Positions 47,106 through 58,859 of a DNA stretch of 64,000 bases are shown here, piece after piece. The DNA is taken from assembly GCA_019321725.1 (NCBI GenBank), contig CM033113.1, forward strand, positions 7,440,001 through 7,504,000. Direction: 5' to 3'. Position numbers and translations under genes: made by a program. Position 1 is the stretch's first letter; every line of letters starts with the position of its first letter. Below the pieces are notes generated by a model, which saw only the letters and a program-made list of their open reading frames with translations, made no database searches and was not told the origin of the DNA. This DNA comes from Paulownia fortunei. Its lineage: Eukaryota > Streptophyta > Magnoliopsida > Lamiales > Paulowniaceae.

Positions 47106-48973
47106 TCAGAGATGGCAGTGAAGGTTGGCGAAGATGTTGTGCAGCAACCAGGCAGCCATGATTTTGTACCCTTCTTGAGTCAAATGCACACCATCCCAAC
47201 TCATGTATCGATCAGGATCCACGCAAACTGGAACATCTGGAGCTCCACACATTCTTGTCATATTGAAATTGTATTTGCCTCCTGTTCCACAGCAAGCCCT
47301 TTCTGTGTCAAATCCTGCATTGATCAACACGAATGGACGTCAAATTTTATTATTATCTACAGATCAAGAGTATATATGTTGATTTGTTCAAATTGGATCG
47401 TGTGACGTACCATGATATCTAGCAAATTGGAGGAGAAATTGGTAAGCATTGTAGTAATCCCCATAGACAACTATAGCATTTGGCTTCTCTTGTTTGAGGT
47501 TGTGGATGGCTTCCTGCAATTGTTCGTTGTGGTGCGTAGCAAAGTCATTCAACTGCTTCAGGCATTGATTCTCATCATAGGCTTCCGATACGTTGCTTTG
47601 GAAAGCTGTTTGATAAATTGGAAGACACCCAATTGGAAAGTTTCCAGGAATCACCAATCTTGTTGCCCCTAAATTAATTACTTTCTGCACAATGCAATAT
47701 TCAATATGAGATAAAATGGTACTGTGATTTTCTAATAATTATAAATTTTCTCTTGTTATATGATCTCAACTTACCCTGGCAGCATCCATAATGGATGCAA
47801 CAACATCAGGCACCATGCTTCTTAAATCCTCCATTGTTTTTCCTTGGAAAATCGCATAGTTGTAATCGTTTCCACCGATTTCTCCAACCATGAAAAGAGC
47901 ATTTTGAAGTTTCTCAACACAATCTGTCAATTGGTTAAAATAAAGTGTTGAGAACAATGATATCGTAAGGACACAATTAGAATTCTGGTTCAAAGTTAAC
48001 AAGGATTAGGCATTTACCTCTATCATCAAGGCAAATCGAATTGAAATGGGTGGACATCCATTCCAATTGGACATTGAGAGAACTGGTTGTCACCGGAGAA
48101 AATATGTGTCTACTTGCCAAGACCTCAGACGGTAATGCGGTGGAACCTGCTACCGCAAAGTTGACTCCATGCCTAAAGTTAGTATCCATGTTTTTGTAGG
48201 GTGGAAGAAGAGGAAGCCCAGCAGCCATTGCTGTAGAAGATTACAGACTTAGATCAGGTCTCACTTGAGCCACAATTTTTTTCATAAATTTTTGGAAGAA
48301 AAACTTCTTATAACCCAAAACTATCAAGACAAAATCTATCATTGAAGAGCTTACATATTCTGTCAATATTCAAAACAACTGGCTAAGAATTAACAATGAA
48401 ACGACCAAAAGCGAAGTTCAACATATTGATGGGCTATCTCTTACAAAAACTTTCCCAACTCTTAAAATTTGTTGCAATAAAATCGATGTTTAGTAAAAAC
48501 TAATTATAACTATGAGGAGCAGACGCCAAAAAGATTCTCTCTTTCAAAATTAAGTGCAAGAAACTGCAGGTAGCAACATGTAAGGGGCAATGTATATACA
48601 GAACATCGAATAAATTTCATACAATATTAATCCAGTGAAAAGGGAGTTCAAGAAGATTATCATGAACGATAAAAGAATAAGATACTAAGAAAATCTTACC
48701 AATATAATCAATCATTAGAAGGCCATTGGAGCAACGACCGGTGGCGTTCTTGAAGAATGTTTCACCATATGGTAGTCTGGCGAAGGCAGTAGCCGCTCCC
48801 ATTGGGACCTCCCGGATCAAGTTTCCGGTGTCGGAAATCGAATCTCCAAGTTGATAGATCTGGTCGAACTTGCAGATCTTCAGAGGATGAGCATTGGTGT
48901 ATTGGGGTGCGCAGGAAAACAAGCAGCAGAAAGCAAGAACTATCAGCAGAAGTCTTTGGTAAGCAGAAGCCAT
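47106..48973 (-). CDS. GDSL esterase/lipase, acetylajmalan esterase-like (copy B)
   Basis: Five minus-strand exons: 48973-48700, 48230-48018, 47923-47775, 47684-47411, 47314-47106, giving 372 aa. It is the inverted partner of 3017-4883: the catalytic Ser45, GGNDYN block and DGVHLTQEG block are identical. By eye the proteins differ at only six positions (Leu/Met and Leu/Val in exon 2, Thr/Met in exon 3, Phe/Leu, Asp/Glu and Lys/Asn in exon 4). Introns are equally similar: intron 3 is one base longer here, and intron 1 shows about two substitutions in 469 bp. Near-identity starts about 20 bp before the ATG and stops about 16 bp after the stop codon. Substrate unknown. Confidence 0.93.
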
Positions 48974-49047
48974 TGTTTCTTCAAGGAGAAAAGAAAGAGA
49001 GAAAGTTGTGCACTGCGTGCATGTGAATAGTGATCAAGAGGGCGTAC

Positions 49048-49060
49048 ATGTTTATATAGA
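49048..49060 (-). promoter_or_regulatory. TATA box of GDSL gene copy B
   Basis: The minus strand reads tctatataaac about 80 bp upstream of the ATG at 48973. The surrounding promoter is recognisably related to that of copy A (shared acaactagaaatat and attgttcccc blocks) but strongly diverged. Confidence 0.45.
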
Positions 49061-49214
49061 AGAAGATTATGGGTATTCCCATTAGTATTAGGATTAGAAA
49101 TCCCTCTGTCCCACACTCCTAACTCCTAAGTCTCCTTTCCCGCTAGGGGAACAATGTTTCCTTTTTGGTCGATAACAATATTTCTAGTTGTAGATTTGGG
49201 TCTTACAAAATACT

Positions 49215-49669
49215 AAGGCCTTGTATGGTTCTATTTTCATTTTTTATTTTTGTCTTTTTCTAATATTAAAAATATATTTGTTTTGTATATTTTTAATAAT
49301 AAAATATCACGTAAATTTATTTTCATACCTATAACCATCTATTTCAAATATAAACACCAATTTAGTCAAATTAGGACTCATATTGGTAATATTTGATATG
49401 ATGTTACACTAATTTTAAAAGTAATTAAAAATCACTAACTAATTAAATAATAGTTTTTTTTATAATGAAATTGACGTTAAGTCAAATAATAATTTCTCAA
49501 CATAATATAATTTGACTAGTGAGATACTGAAATACTCATTATTTATTACTCTTACATTAACACGTGATTTTCAATTCAATAAAGTCAACATTTTTAAATT
49601 ATATTTAAATTTATTTTTAATTTCACACAAAAATCAATGCAAAAATGAAACCAAACAAAATCTAAGGGC
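49215..49669. mobile_element. Possible MITE-like element with imperfect terminal repeats
   Basis: The left end reads ggccttgtatggttctattttcattttt. The right end read in reverse complement gives ggcccttagattttgtttggtttcattttt. The internal 450 bp is AT-rich without an ORF. These are the traits of a hAT-type non-autonomous element ('GGCC...TTTGG' ends). No target-site duplication could be confirmed, and it lies about 240 bp upstream of GDSL copy B. Confidence 0.3.
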
Positions 49670-50465
49670 CGCTTGGGTTGTTCATTCCCACAATTTTTTC
49701 ACAATAATTTTCTCCCGATCATAATTGCTTATAATTAATAAAAAAAGAAGTAAAAAATGGTTTTTCATTATGAAACATAGTATTTCTTTGTGAAGAAAAG
49801 TATCATTTTCTTTAATCACCACTATATCTAATATACTGTTTGTAGCTTGCATTTTCATAGTACTGTCATAAATTAACACGGAAAACATTCTTGAAAGAAT
49901 GAAAAATTCTTCTACTCTCTAATTGAGCTTAATTCCTTAGAAATTCAGAAAACTTCCTCTAAATTGTGACTTGTAGAAACTAAGATAGGGGTTTTCTTGT
50001 TAGAGAGACGATAACAACTCTAGAAACCAAATTGTGTTGACCACTCCCATACAAATACACACACTTTTTGCAAACCCCCATTCCTTCCCCTATCCAGCCA
50101 CCACCCTCCACAGCGGCGCCTAAGTCGACCCGATTGCAAACTGCAATAACAATGTACTTGTGTTACTGTTAAGAAGATGCTCTGCAATAACAATGTCTGT
50201 GCTCAGGTTTGCTTGGGATAGACTTTTTGACCTTTGCTTGTTTAGTTACGCCATGCTTTGTTTAAGAAGTGATCTTAACATGGACCCGATAAGTATCTAA
50301 TGAATTCTGCTAAAATTGTAGTGGTTGGCTTCTTATGGTCTCACTCAACTACGAATACTCATTTCCTGTTTTTATTGTGTTTATCAACGATGAAACTCTT
50401 CAACAAGTGAAATTACCCAAAAAATAGCTGTGTTCCTCCAAGCAATGCCTAATCGAATTGAGCTT
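49670..50465. other. Intergenic between GDSL copy B and the GIP1-like pseudogene
   Basis: AT-rich DNA with no coding exon recognised. The left edge (gggccgcttgggttg) again looks like a transposon-type terminus, but no partner end was found. Confidence 0.5.
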
Positions 50466-53400
50466 GCTTCAAATGTTTTCTCTATTCAATAATTTTTGGT
50501 TCCAATTCATCTGTCCATATTGCTGTTGAGGTAGAGGTAGCAACTGTGGTTGTGGTTGTGGTTGTAGCTGAGGATAAGAACTCAGAGGAGGAACAATAGA
50601 CTCCGTTGTTCCACCTGTTGGCTGAGACTGCTGGAGTGATTGAACTAAGGATGGAGTTGACATGCTCCGAGGTGGATCATAAATACAAGGAAAAGAATTG
50701 TGACCAACCTGTGCAGGTGAAAAGGCAACAGGTTGTCCTTGTGGAAGGTTGTAGAAAACATTTGCCTGCAAAGCCGATGTATCTCGCCCAGATGCAGAAG
50801 TCAATACATGCAAATCCTCGTTCTGGGAAAGATCACGAACATTAGTATCAAACTACTATAAAACACTGGAGTAAATGCAATTGCATGAATTCGAAAGATG
50901 CAGGCCATAAAACATGCACTTCAATCCTCAAGAACCAAGATAATGAGAAAGAAAAACTTTGCTAAGCGAACTCACAAAAGATGGTAATATCATTCAAAAA
51001 CACAATCATTGACAGCACAGGACACAACTTGCCATCTATATGCCACATAGAGGAAAATAATAGCAACACAATTATTGAATGAATTCTTTGCCTCCGAAGA
51101 TATCTCTCAATCAAAATTAAACCAATTGAAATTAGAAAAAAATAATTATTTAACCCAAATTATACTTATTAAAAGTGTCTTATTCAATCCATTGCTTACA
51201 AGCAGTTATTCTTCCACCATGAACAAAGTTGGTATCTTCTACATTATCATTTCTGTAAAAGTACTCGCGTAGATCTGCATTATTTGACACAAGTAATAGC
51301 AAATCTCCTTATCTTAATGCTTGTGCGTGTTTGCCTATGTAAGCCACTGGGCATCATATATACTCTGAAATGGTCATAGGGTTGCTCTATGTAAAACACA
51401 GTTACCATAGAGCCCCAACACGGGTGGAGCACAAATTGAATGTGCCTAGCAAAAAATTAGACTGTTCTGTGTAAATCTTGTAGTCCAATAACATTTCCAC
51501 ATTGAAAAGGATATTAAGATAAGCAAGCGATTATAGACCTGTTTAATTGTGGAGTACATATTCTTTTCCTTCAGCTCACATCCTGCAGTATCATCATTGC
51601 TAGATGTCCCAGTTGGCAAAACAGCACCAGGACCATAACCCAGTCCAGAAGCTCCATATGAACCATAGCCAGAAGAAATTCCCAAGTGTTTAAGATTTCC
51701 GGCTATATTTCCTGGTTTGTGAACTGGCGGGATGGGGAATTTAGCTCCTCAAACAGCAGCAGCAGTTGGTGGCATATAGATGCTGCTTGCGGAAGGTTGA
51801 TGAGGGAACCCACTGTGGCTTAGCAACTGGTGCACATTTTGGGGGGCCATATAAAGCTGGGAAAAGTAAGGACTGTACGGTATGTAATTAGGAGGATATG
51901 GCTGCCGGAGGAAAGGAAACAACTGTGGTGATACAGCAATAGAACTCTGAGCAATTCCTCTGGGTTGAGTCATAGATGGAGTTGAACCAGTTGTTGATGG
52001 AATCAGTGAATTTCCTCCCTAGAATGGAACAAATTTTAATATAAATAAGTAATAACAATGTAAAGCTCGAGGGATGGAATAAACATAAAAATCAAAAAGG
52101 GATAGCAGGAAAGGTATACATTAAGCATCCAAAAAACAAAGAAGAAATATAGCAAAGGTGCAAAATAAAGAATTATTAATGCAAAAACAAATTCAACTCA
52201 ATCAGGCAGTGCTAATATTGTAGATTTTTCCTTCCTCTGTTAAACTAAAATCAGAAATTCGAGTGAGGCCACTGAAATTTCATGTAGCAAAATTACTTCA
52301 TGTCAATAATAAAGGTGGCAGACAAGAACCTAAACTCATAACAGATCAGTTATAATCTAGAATGAGACATGAAAAAGGACAACATGCCTGTGACTCAAGT
52401 CCTTCTAGTTGTACAAGATGGGATCCTACAGCAGGGGGTATAAGACTCAGACCATAATCTGGTATAGGGGGAAGAAGTGGGTTGTGAGGTCCTCCAACAG
52501 GTTGCAGCATCTCCTGCTTTGACTGGTCACATCTCGAAGCAGTACCAGATGACACATTTCCTAGTGTTGATGTTAAATATATAGCACATGGGGTGGAGAT
52601 GGGGACCGATCAGGATAATCACCGCGTCCAGATATTGGGGATGAAGACTGGGGGCTGCAACCAATAATGATTCAAATGTAATTTGATATTCAACATAGGA
52701 CATAGATGAGAGGAGTGGGACCACCATACAGTCAATGTATATACATACTAGAGCAGGAAAACACCTACAAGGCTATAACAGAGAATAACTTGAACATGAA
52801 ACTGCAAGTAAACTACAACGCCATCCAACTAGTTAAAAGGAGAAAAATATCCTGTCACTTACACCGTAGAAGGTTCCTTGGAAGTTTCAGTGTTGGTAGG
52901 AACTGATGAATCCCTAGGATCGGAGTCCTCGTTGTTCTGTCCTAGAGAAGCATCCAGACTTCCAAACGTCAAAGCATTCTTAAAAGCTTCAGGTATATGA
53001 AGATGATTGGGAAAATAACACTATGTAGCAGAGATATGTAGCTTATGTAACTTAATATCAACTTCTGAAGTTGCTTGCTCTGAAGAAGGATCCTCCAGTG
53101 TATGAAGAGAATGTAGATTAGCTTCCGATGCAACACCAGCAGCTTCAGACAACATCTCTGCGCACATATAATTGAGGCAGAATAAGATAATAATAGCCAA
53201 AAGCAAATCACATATCTCATGTCCTGTTTAATTCCTTCTTGTAAAGCAACAAGCAACCTGTTAAGTATGAATACATCCACTTGTTTCCCAGTAGCATACT
53301 TGAAAGAGAAACAAGATGATGGGAAAGGATATATTAGTGTCTTTATTGTAAACAAGATACAACTTTTACTAGACTAGACTGATTAATAGGATAAAGTAAC

Positions 53401-56400
53401 TATATAGTCCTGCTTATCTTTGTAGAGAAAAAATGATCAACTGATAATCCACCTATAGAACATCACAAGGTTTGTTAAGTGTTCAAAGCCCACGTGGCAT
53501 GTTAGCTTCAGTTTATTTATACATTTGGCACTAAGACAGGATCTGATGCAGAAGAGTACAGGCCTGACACAGAAGGTGAACACCCAAGATGATTAGATTT
53601 TGACTTCAAGCTTCCACCTTGAATTCTAGGTCTTGTTGCTACTGTGGATGTATTGGTGGGTGTCAGGAGTGGGAGTGGGACCAGGATCTAAAATTGGAAA
53701 TTGCTTCACGATAACAGGCCGCAAAGATGACAATTTTCTGGACTTATTACCAGAATCAGCTTTAGTATCTTTAATGATACCTCTAATATTACGCTCAGCT
53801 AATTGAGAGGTCGATTCAGGGCTAGAGCTTCCATTGCATAGAGTTGTTGAACCATTGGCAGGGGCTGTGGAACTGAAAAATTATTCCACTGAAATGGTAA
53901 GTCCATGACTATGAAAAATTCTTAACTTTCCAATGAAAAATATTAGATGTAACCATTCAAATCAAGAAAATAGTTAATGAAAAGGACTTTACCTTGCGAC
54001 AGCAGGGACTTTATTGCTTTCTTTATGCAGAACTGGCATAGAAGATTTAGAAGCTCTCCCCATAGGGCTACTGGCACCATTTTCTTGACTATCATTTAAT
54101 TGTCTTCCACCTACAGCTTCTGATGAAACTGTAAAATAGGTAATGCAAGACTATGCCATTGTTGAAAGCTAAAAATAATATATAAACCATGAGCTTAAGT
54201 GTAAAAACGCATAATTGGCATCCAATGAACTGGAAAAGGTCAAATAGTTAATCTTGAAGAATGGCATTAGCCATTTACTATCTTATATTCTTCTGAAGTG
54301 CTGCAGATGAACCCAATTAAATTAATATATCAGAAAGTATAAAAGAATCTTGTAAGACTAATGATCACCGTCAAAAACTAAACTCAAGCATCCTATTTCT
54401 AAGCATATTTTTTTCTCGGTTCAGTTAAATCAAGAACAAAAGCTTTGTACGAAATAAATTTGCATTCCAAAAAACATGTGACTGTCTACTAGCCACAATA
54501 TACAAGAAGGAACATGAAAATAGGAATTTGAGTTGGACAGATGTTCATTGCTTCTCCACAATCAATTTAGTATCCCACATCTGGGCATTAAGAACTGTAA
54601 ATAAAAAGGAGTACCCTGGAGCAATATCTGCCAGTAAAGAAAAGAAACCAGGCATTCGAAACACAATCCGGACACTCAAGCAATTTAAAAAAGCATAGTA
54701 CAGCACGAACACCCATTAAGTCTTCAGAACTTCTTTAATATACATCTAAAATAATAAGAGTAATACAAAAGAATTCAAACTTTAATGAGACATCCAACAA
54801 GGTGGGGAAACCCATGCCCAGAGACAGACAAGTACATCTGAGTTCACCAAATCCTATATTAAAATAATTAACAAGATTTAGAGCAAGAAATTTTAATTCA
54901 AAAGGAAAAAGGTGAAAGTTAAAGCAGACCAGTTTTCAATCTACAGGGATGGAAGGTATACCATCAGAATTGTAAGAAGAATAATTGTTGCCACCCCTAG
55001 TCCCTCGCCACTGCATGCCAGATATTCGCCAATATTCTTCCAATGCTCTGTTGTTAACACTCTGCAACAAGGCAGAACAAAATTGAAGGATGGCTCTGCC
55101 AGGTGATATAGAACAAAACTCCAAAAACACCCTTAAATTTGAAAAAAATAAACCATATCAAATATAAATCAAAATCAATACTAACTATAAATTTGATATC
55201 TTCAGCATAACTATCAATAATATCACCAGATTGTAAACCAGCTTCCTTGTGACGACAGCAAAAAACAGAATGTGAAATATAAGAATATTTTTTCTCAGGG
55301 AAAAAGCAAGCTCTTTCACAATATTATTTAGTCCTGATAACTAAAGTAAGCCCATTCTATATTACACTAACCTCATACTTAAAGTGTTTTTCGTTTAGGC
55401 TTTCAAGGCAGTGGTTAAATTTGCATAAATCCTATAATTTATTCTGAAGAGATAAGTTTTTATGACGGGCCAATTCATACTTTTAATTGCAAGATAAATT
55501 TAAGATTGATCTGGTAATGAACTCAATTACTTTCATTATTGGATGATAGAAATTTTAATAGTGTTTGGAGTCTTCTTTGGAAATATGCTTGCAAGGGGTT
55601 TAAATATCATTAGTAATGTAGGAAATCAGAAGTTTCAAAGCAATCGTACTTTACTGGATGGTATGATGAATTCCGGGGTGCCTAGTTGCTTCTTCCTTGA
55701 TCATTTCTCTTTACTTGTTATCGGTACTGGTACTGGTACTGTTCAACACCAAAAACAACTCCTTGACTAGTTTGATCCCTAAAGCTTTGAACATTCAGAA
55801 TTACAAAAAAGAATAGAAAACCCCTAGGTTATATTACAATATTTAGCTAAAATGATTTATGCTGTAACAAATTACATAAAAACCTGACAGGAAAACTTAA
55901 ATACATTAGTAGAAAAAGCCATCCAGGAGTGTAAATAGTCTCACTCAAAGCCATTAGGATCATCACCTTTCAAATTTACGATAACATAAGAGCTGGATTT
56001 TTTCTTTTCAAAAAGTTTTAGTGTCTTCTTTTATTTTTCCACTTGGTCAAGTGGCTCACGTGCTTGGTTGAAGTAATCTTTTTGCAAGGCTTTCAACAAA
56101 ATAATTCAAGTCAACAGATAATGTGATGCACAATGCAAGAACATTATTGGAGGGCACCAAAGAATGTGATGATATTCTGATGCACTGATCGTGGATAAAA
56201 CCATAATCACAAGTCTTTGAAGTCAGATAAAAGAACTACAAAGCCATAATCATGCTAAACGTATCCTTCTAGACTTCCTATATAATCCAAATATTGGCCA
56301 GCCCTCAACTACAGGAATAGAGTAGGAAAGCCAGACTCAACTGAAGAATGGGTGAGATAACTCTAGCAGAAGCTGCAGAAAAAAGAATATGCCCAATGAA

Positions 56401-58261
56401 CTCACTTACCACTTTCCTCTGATCACGTTTCCTTTTGACCTTAAGAAATGTATCTGCCAACAAAAAAAAAAAAACATCTTCTTCATGAATAGATTACGTA
56501 CGAAAACATTGAATTGACAAATGTCATGTACACATCAGCTTTCAAATCAGCCAGAAGTATTTCCAGATCACTGATAAAGAGAAAAGAGTGGACAAAGCAA
56601 GGCAGTACACAGAAGCCAGGAGTTCACCAGGGAAAGTAGAGTAACAGACAAGGTCAAGAGACTAGTGAATGATAACATAGTTGACTCAATGAAAGACATG
56701 GGCGTGCCATTACAGCTATGTATTTGAAAAATAACAAACAAAGAAGAACGAGAATCCACAAAAATGGGACTAATGACTGATCATTCAAATCTGTATACAT
56801 ATCAAATGATCCAATTTGCTCGAAATATGCCCAAAGGTTTATACCTGTCCATTCAGGTACTAGCAGCAAATTAGAAAGGAAAATTTGTATTTGCTACATG
56901 TTTTTGTGAATCATGCCAGAAGGGGAAACGAATATTATTATAGTCATCCTTCTAAAAAATATTACACCCTATCCACTCAATGTCAATTTAACAGGCTTGT
57001 GATTTAACGATAGGCAAATGACATAGAAGCTATTGGTCGGAGAATGACTCTTGAAGCCAAGGCATCAAGTGTTGACTGCATAGTGTTTTTGGTCACGAGG
57101 AAAGTGTCTACAATGACTTTAGGGTATTTTCCTTAAGTTTATATATTTCTCATTGACTTTAAGAATCAAAGGTATAATGATAATTTCTTGAGTCTAACCA
57201 GAGTCTCCAATCTTAAATTGAATTTCTTAGTATTTCCTAGTTAGGATCTTATTTCCTTAAGTTTAAAAGGAAGAGGCTTTTGATATGTAACCTTGCTCTT
57301 CTAACAGGGTTCATAATCATAAGAAAGTCATTATGACTGCTTGACATTTCTTAGCATAGTAGTGGGTTTTATTCTCTCCTCCCTTCCTTCCTATTCTTTC
57401 TTTATTTCTTCCCTTCTTGTCCTGCAATTTTTCTACTTTATTTTCATTTAAGCTTGCTATGATATTTCTTCTCATACTTTACGACGTCCATTCCTTCCAA
57501 CTATATTAAACCAATAAAAACTGCCTCAACATCCTAAAAATACTGAACTCAACTCAGATGCTGTTTATCAACATACAAACAGCCTCTGCATCTCCTCTTC
57601 TCAGCATCCTCAAGTCCCCAAAGAGATTAGTACACCTCATAGAACAAAAATACATAAATCAGAATTCTAGCTAATTCTCCATTCAGCAAATCAATAACAA
57701 CATTTATTAAGCATCAAAAGAAACAGTTAATTTTTCTTGTTTCCTAGAATTTAAAAAAAAAATATAACCCTGATTAAAAGCATATATAAGTATAATTTAA
57801 AAAAAAAAAATCCAAAGTCCAAGTGCAGTGTATTTGACGACACTATGCAATTAGGTGTACACATCTATTAGGTTAACCTTTAACAATCAAACTTTTTTAC
57901 AAGGCAAGTGCTTATTTATCTGGCCAGAATAACTACAAAGTTGCATTAGCTTTTCAATTCCACTTAAGGGACAAAAATGGTTCAAAATTTACTTGTCCCT
58001 CCACTTTGTTTAATCTACAACAGAAAAATTAGAACTTTGATTAATTTATTTCTCACTTTCCCTAATATTTCAGCTACTAATTATCCAAATATGCCCACAG
58101 ATCAGAACACCAAAAACAATTAATATCCTTACCAACGTACAATCAAAACGAAAACAATGCATCATACACGACAAGACACAAATGTATCCAGATATGTACA
58201 CGTGCCTAGACTGCTGTATGCATGCTCTCATTCACACACAAATTTATACGGATGTAAATGT

Positions 58262-58290
58262 CCATGAATATATATATATATATATATATA
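58262..58290. repeat. (AT)n microsatellite at the first donor site of the GIP1-like pseudogene
   Basis: An alternating AT run lies immediately inside intron 1, a few bases from the donor at 58295-58294. Confidence 0.85.
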
Positions 58291-58353
58291 GACACCAAGA
58301 TAGAGGAGTTTTTGAGCTGTTTCGTTGGAATCCATGTTGCACTTGAGCATTGC

Positions 58354-58367
58354 GTAAACCGGTAAAC
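58354..58367 (-). repeat. 8-bp tandem duplication in exon 1 of the GIP1-like pseudogene
   Basis: On the plus strand gtaaaccg is followed directly by gtaaacgt. Removing one 8-bp unit restores the conserved reading ...DEDVYAMLKCNMDSNETA across exon 1 and correct phase into exon 2. The frame as given diverges right after DEDVY. Confidence 0.8.
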
Positions 58368-58626
58368 GTCTTCATCGCTGCGTTTTCCTGTGATCTCCTT
58401 CATATCCTCAATCGTTCTCCGGGGACTATTGGGAATCGAAACCCTAGAAAAGCCGCTCATTATTTCTCCGACGAATGCGACAACGAATAATGACGATATG
58501 ATTCACTGATAAACAAAATGAGATTATTATTCGTTTATTGTAAAAACAAACATGAGAACAGTGAGGCATGCAGGGGGGTGTTGTGTTATATATGAACGGA
58601 GAGCTTGAAAGAGCGAAAGCGCCCAA

Positions 58627-58686
58627 TGGGGATTGGGGTGGGGGGCGGTAGGGGGGCGGGGTGAACTTGAGCTACATGGGGGGGGT
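58627..58686 (+). other. G-rich tract, G-quadruplex-prone
   Basis: The plus strand carries multiple runs of four or more G within 60 bp (ggggattggggtggggggcg and onwards to a run of seven or more G near 58679). It lies about 170-230 bp upstream of the former start of the GIP1-like gene, so it would be in its promoter or leader. Confidence 0.6.
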
Positions 58687-58859
58687 GATAAATGTTGGCT
58701 GGTTGCGACGCTGTATAAATTGGAAGCAGAACGATGCGTACATGCTTTTAGTATCTTGGTGATGTTGGTGTGTAAAGCGAGCCGCGTGGTCTGAGCCGAA
58801 TGAGCCTGGGCGCGCCAATTAGAATCCATTGGCTCTGGACCATAGTAACATGTTTTTCC

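Larger units (their letters stand above)
50469..58460 (-). pseudogene. Unprocessed pseudogene of a GBF-interacting protein 1-like gene
   Basis: Minus-strand exon blocks: 58460-58296, 56453-56410, 55061-54962, 54128-53993, 53872-53523, about 53157-52863, 52654-52388, 52018-51539, 50822-50469. The start MSGFSRVSIPNSPRRTIEDM is the DUF1296 UBA-like domain of plant GIP1 proteins, cofactors of G-box bZIP factors. Later blocks include FLKVKRKRDQRKV, SVSGLYSSASDPVLVPN, NHLHIPEAFKNALTFGSLDA, YPPNYIPYSPYFSQLY and FSPAQVGHNSF. Lesions: an 8-bp duplication (58354-58367) breaking exon 1 after DEDVY; a frame change near 53655 in exon 5; an in-frame TAG at 53021-53023; a frame change near 52575; and an in-frame TGA at 51749-51751. 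Introns persist, so it arose by DNA duplication, not retroposition. A shortened product cannot be excluded. Confidence 0.8.

Noticed and set aside
52559..52590. A tiny intron explaining the frame change in GIP1-like exon 7
   Set aside because: The gt...ag interval would be only about 29 bp, too short for a plant spliceosomal intron.
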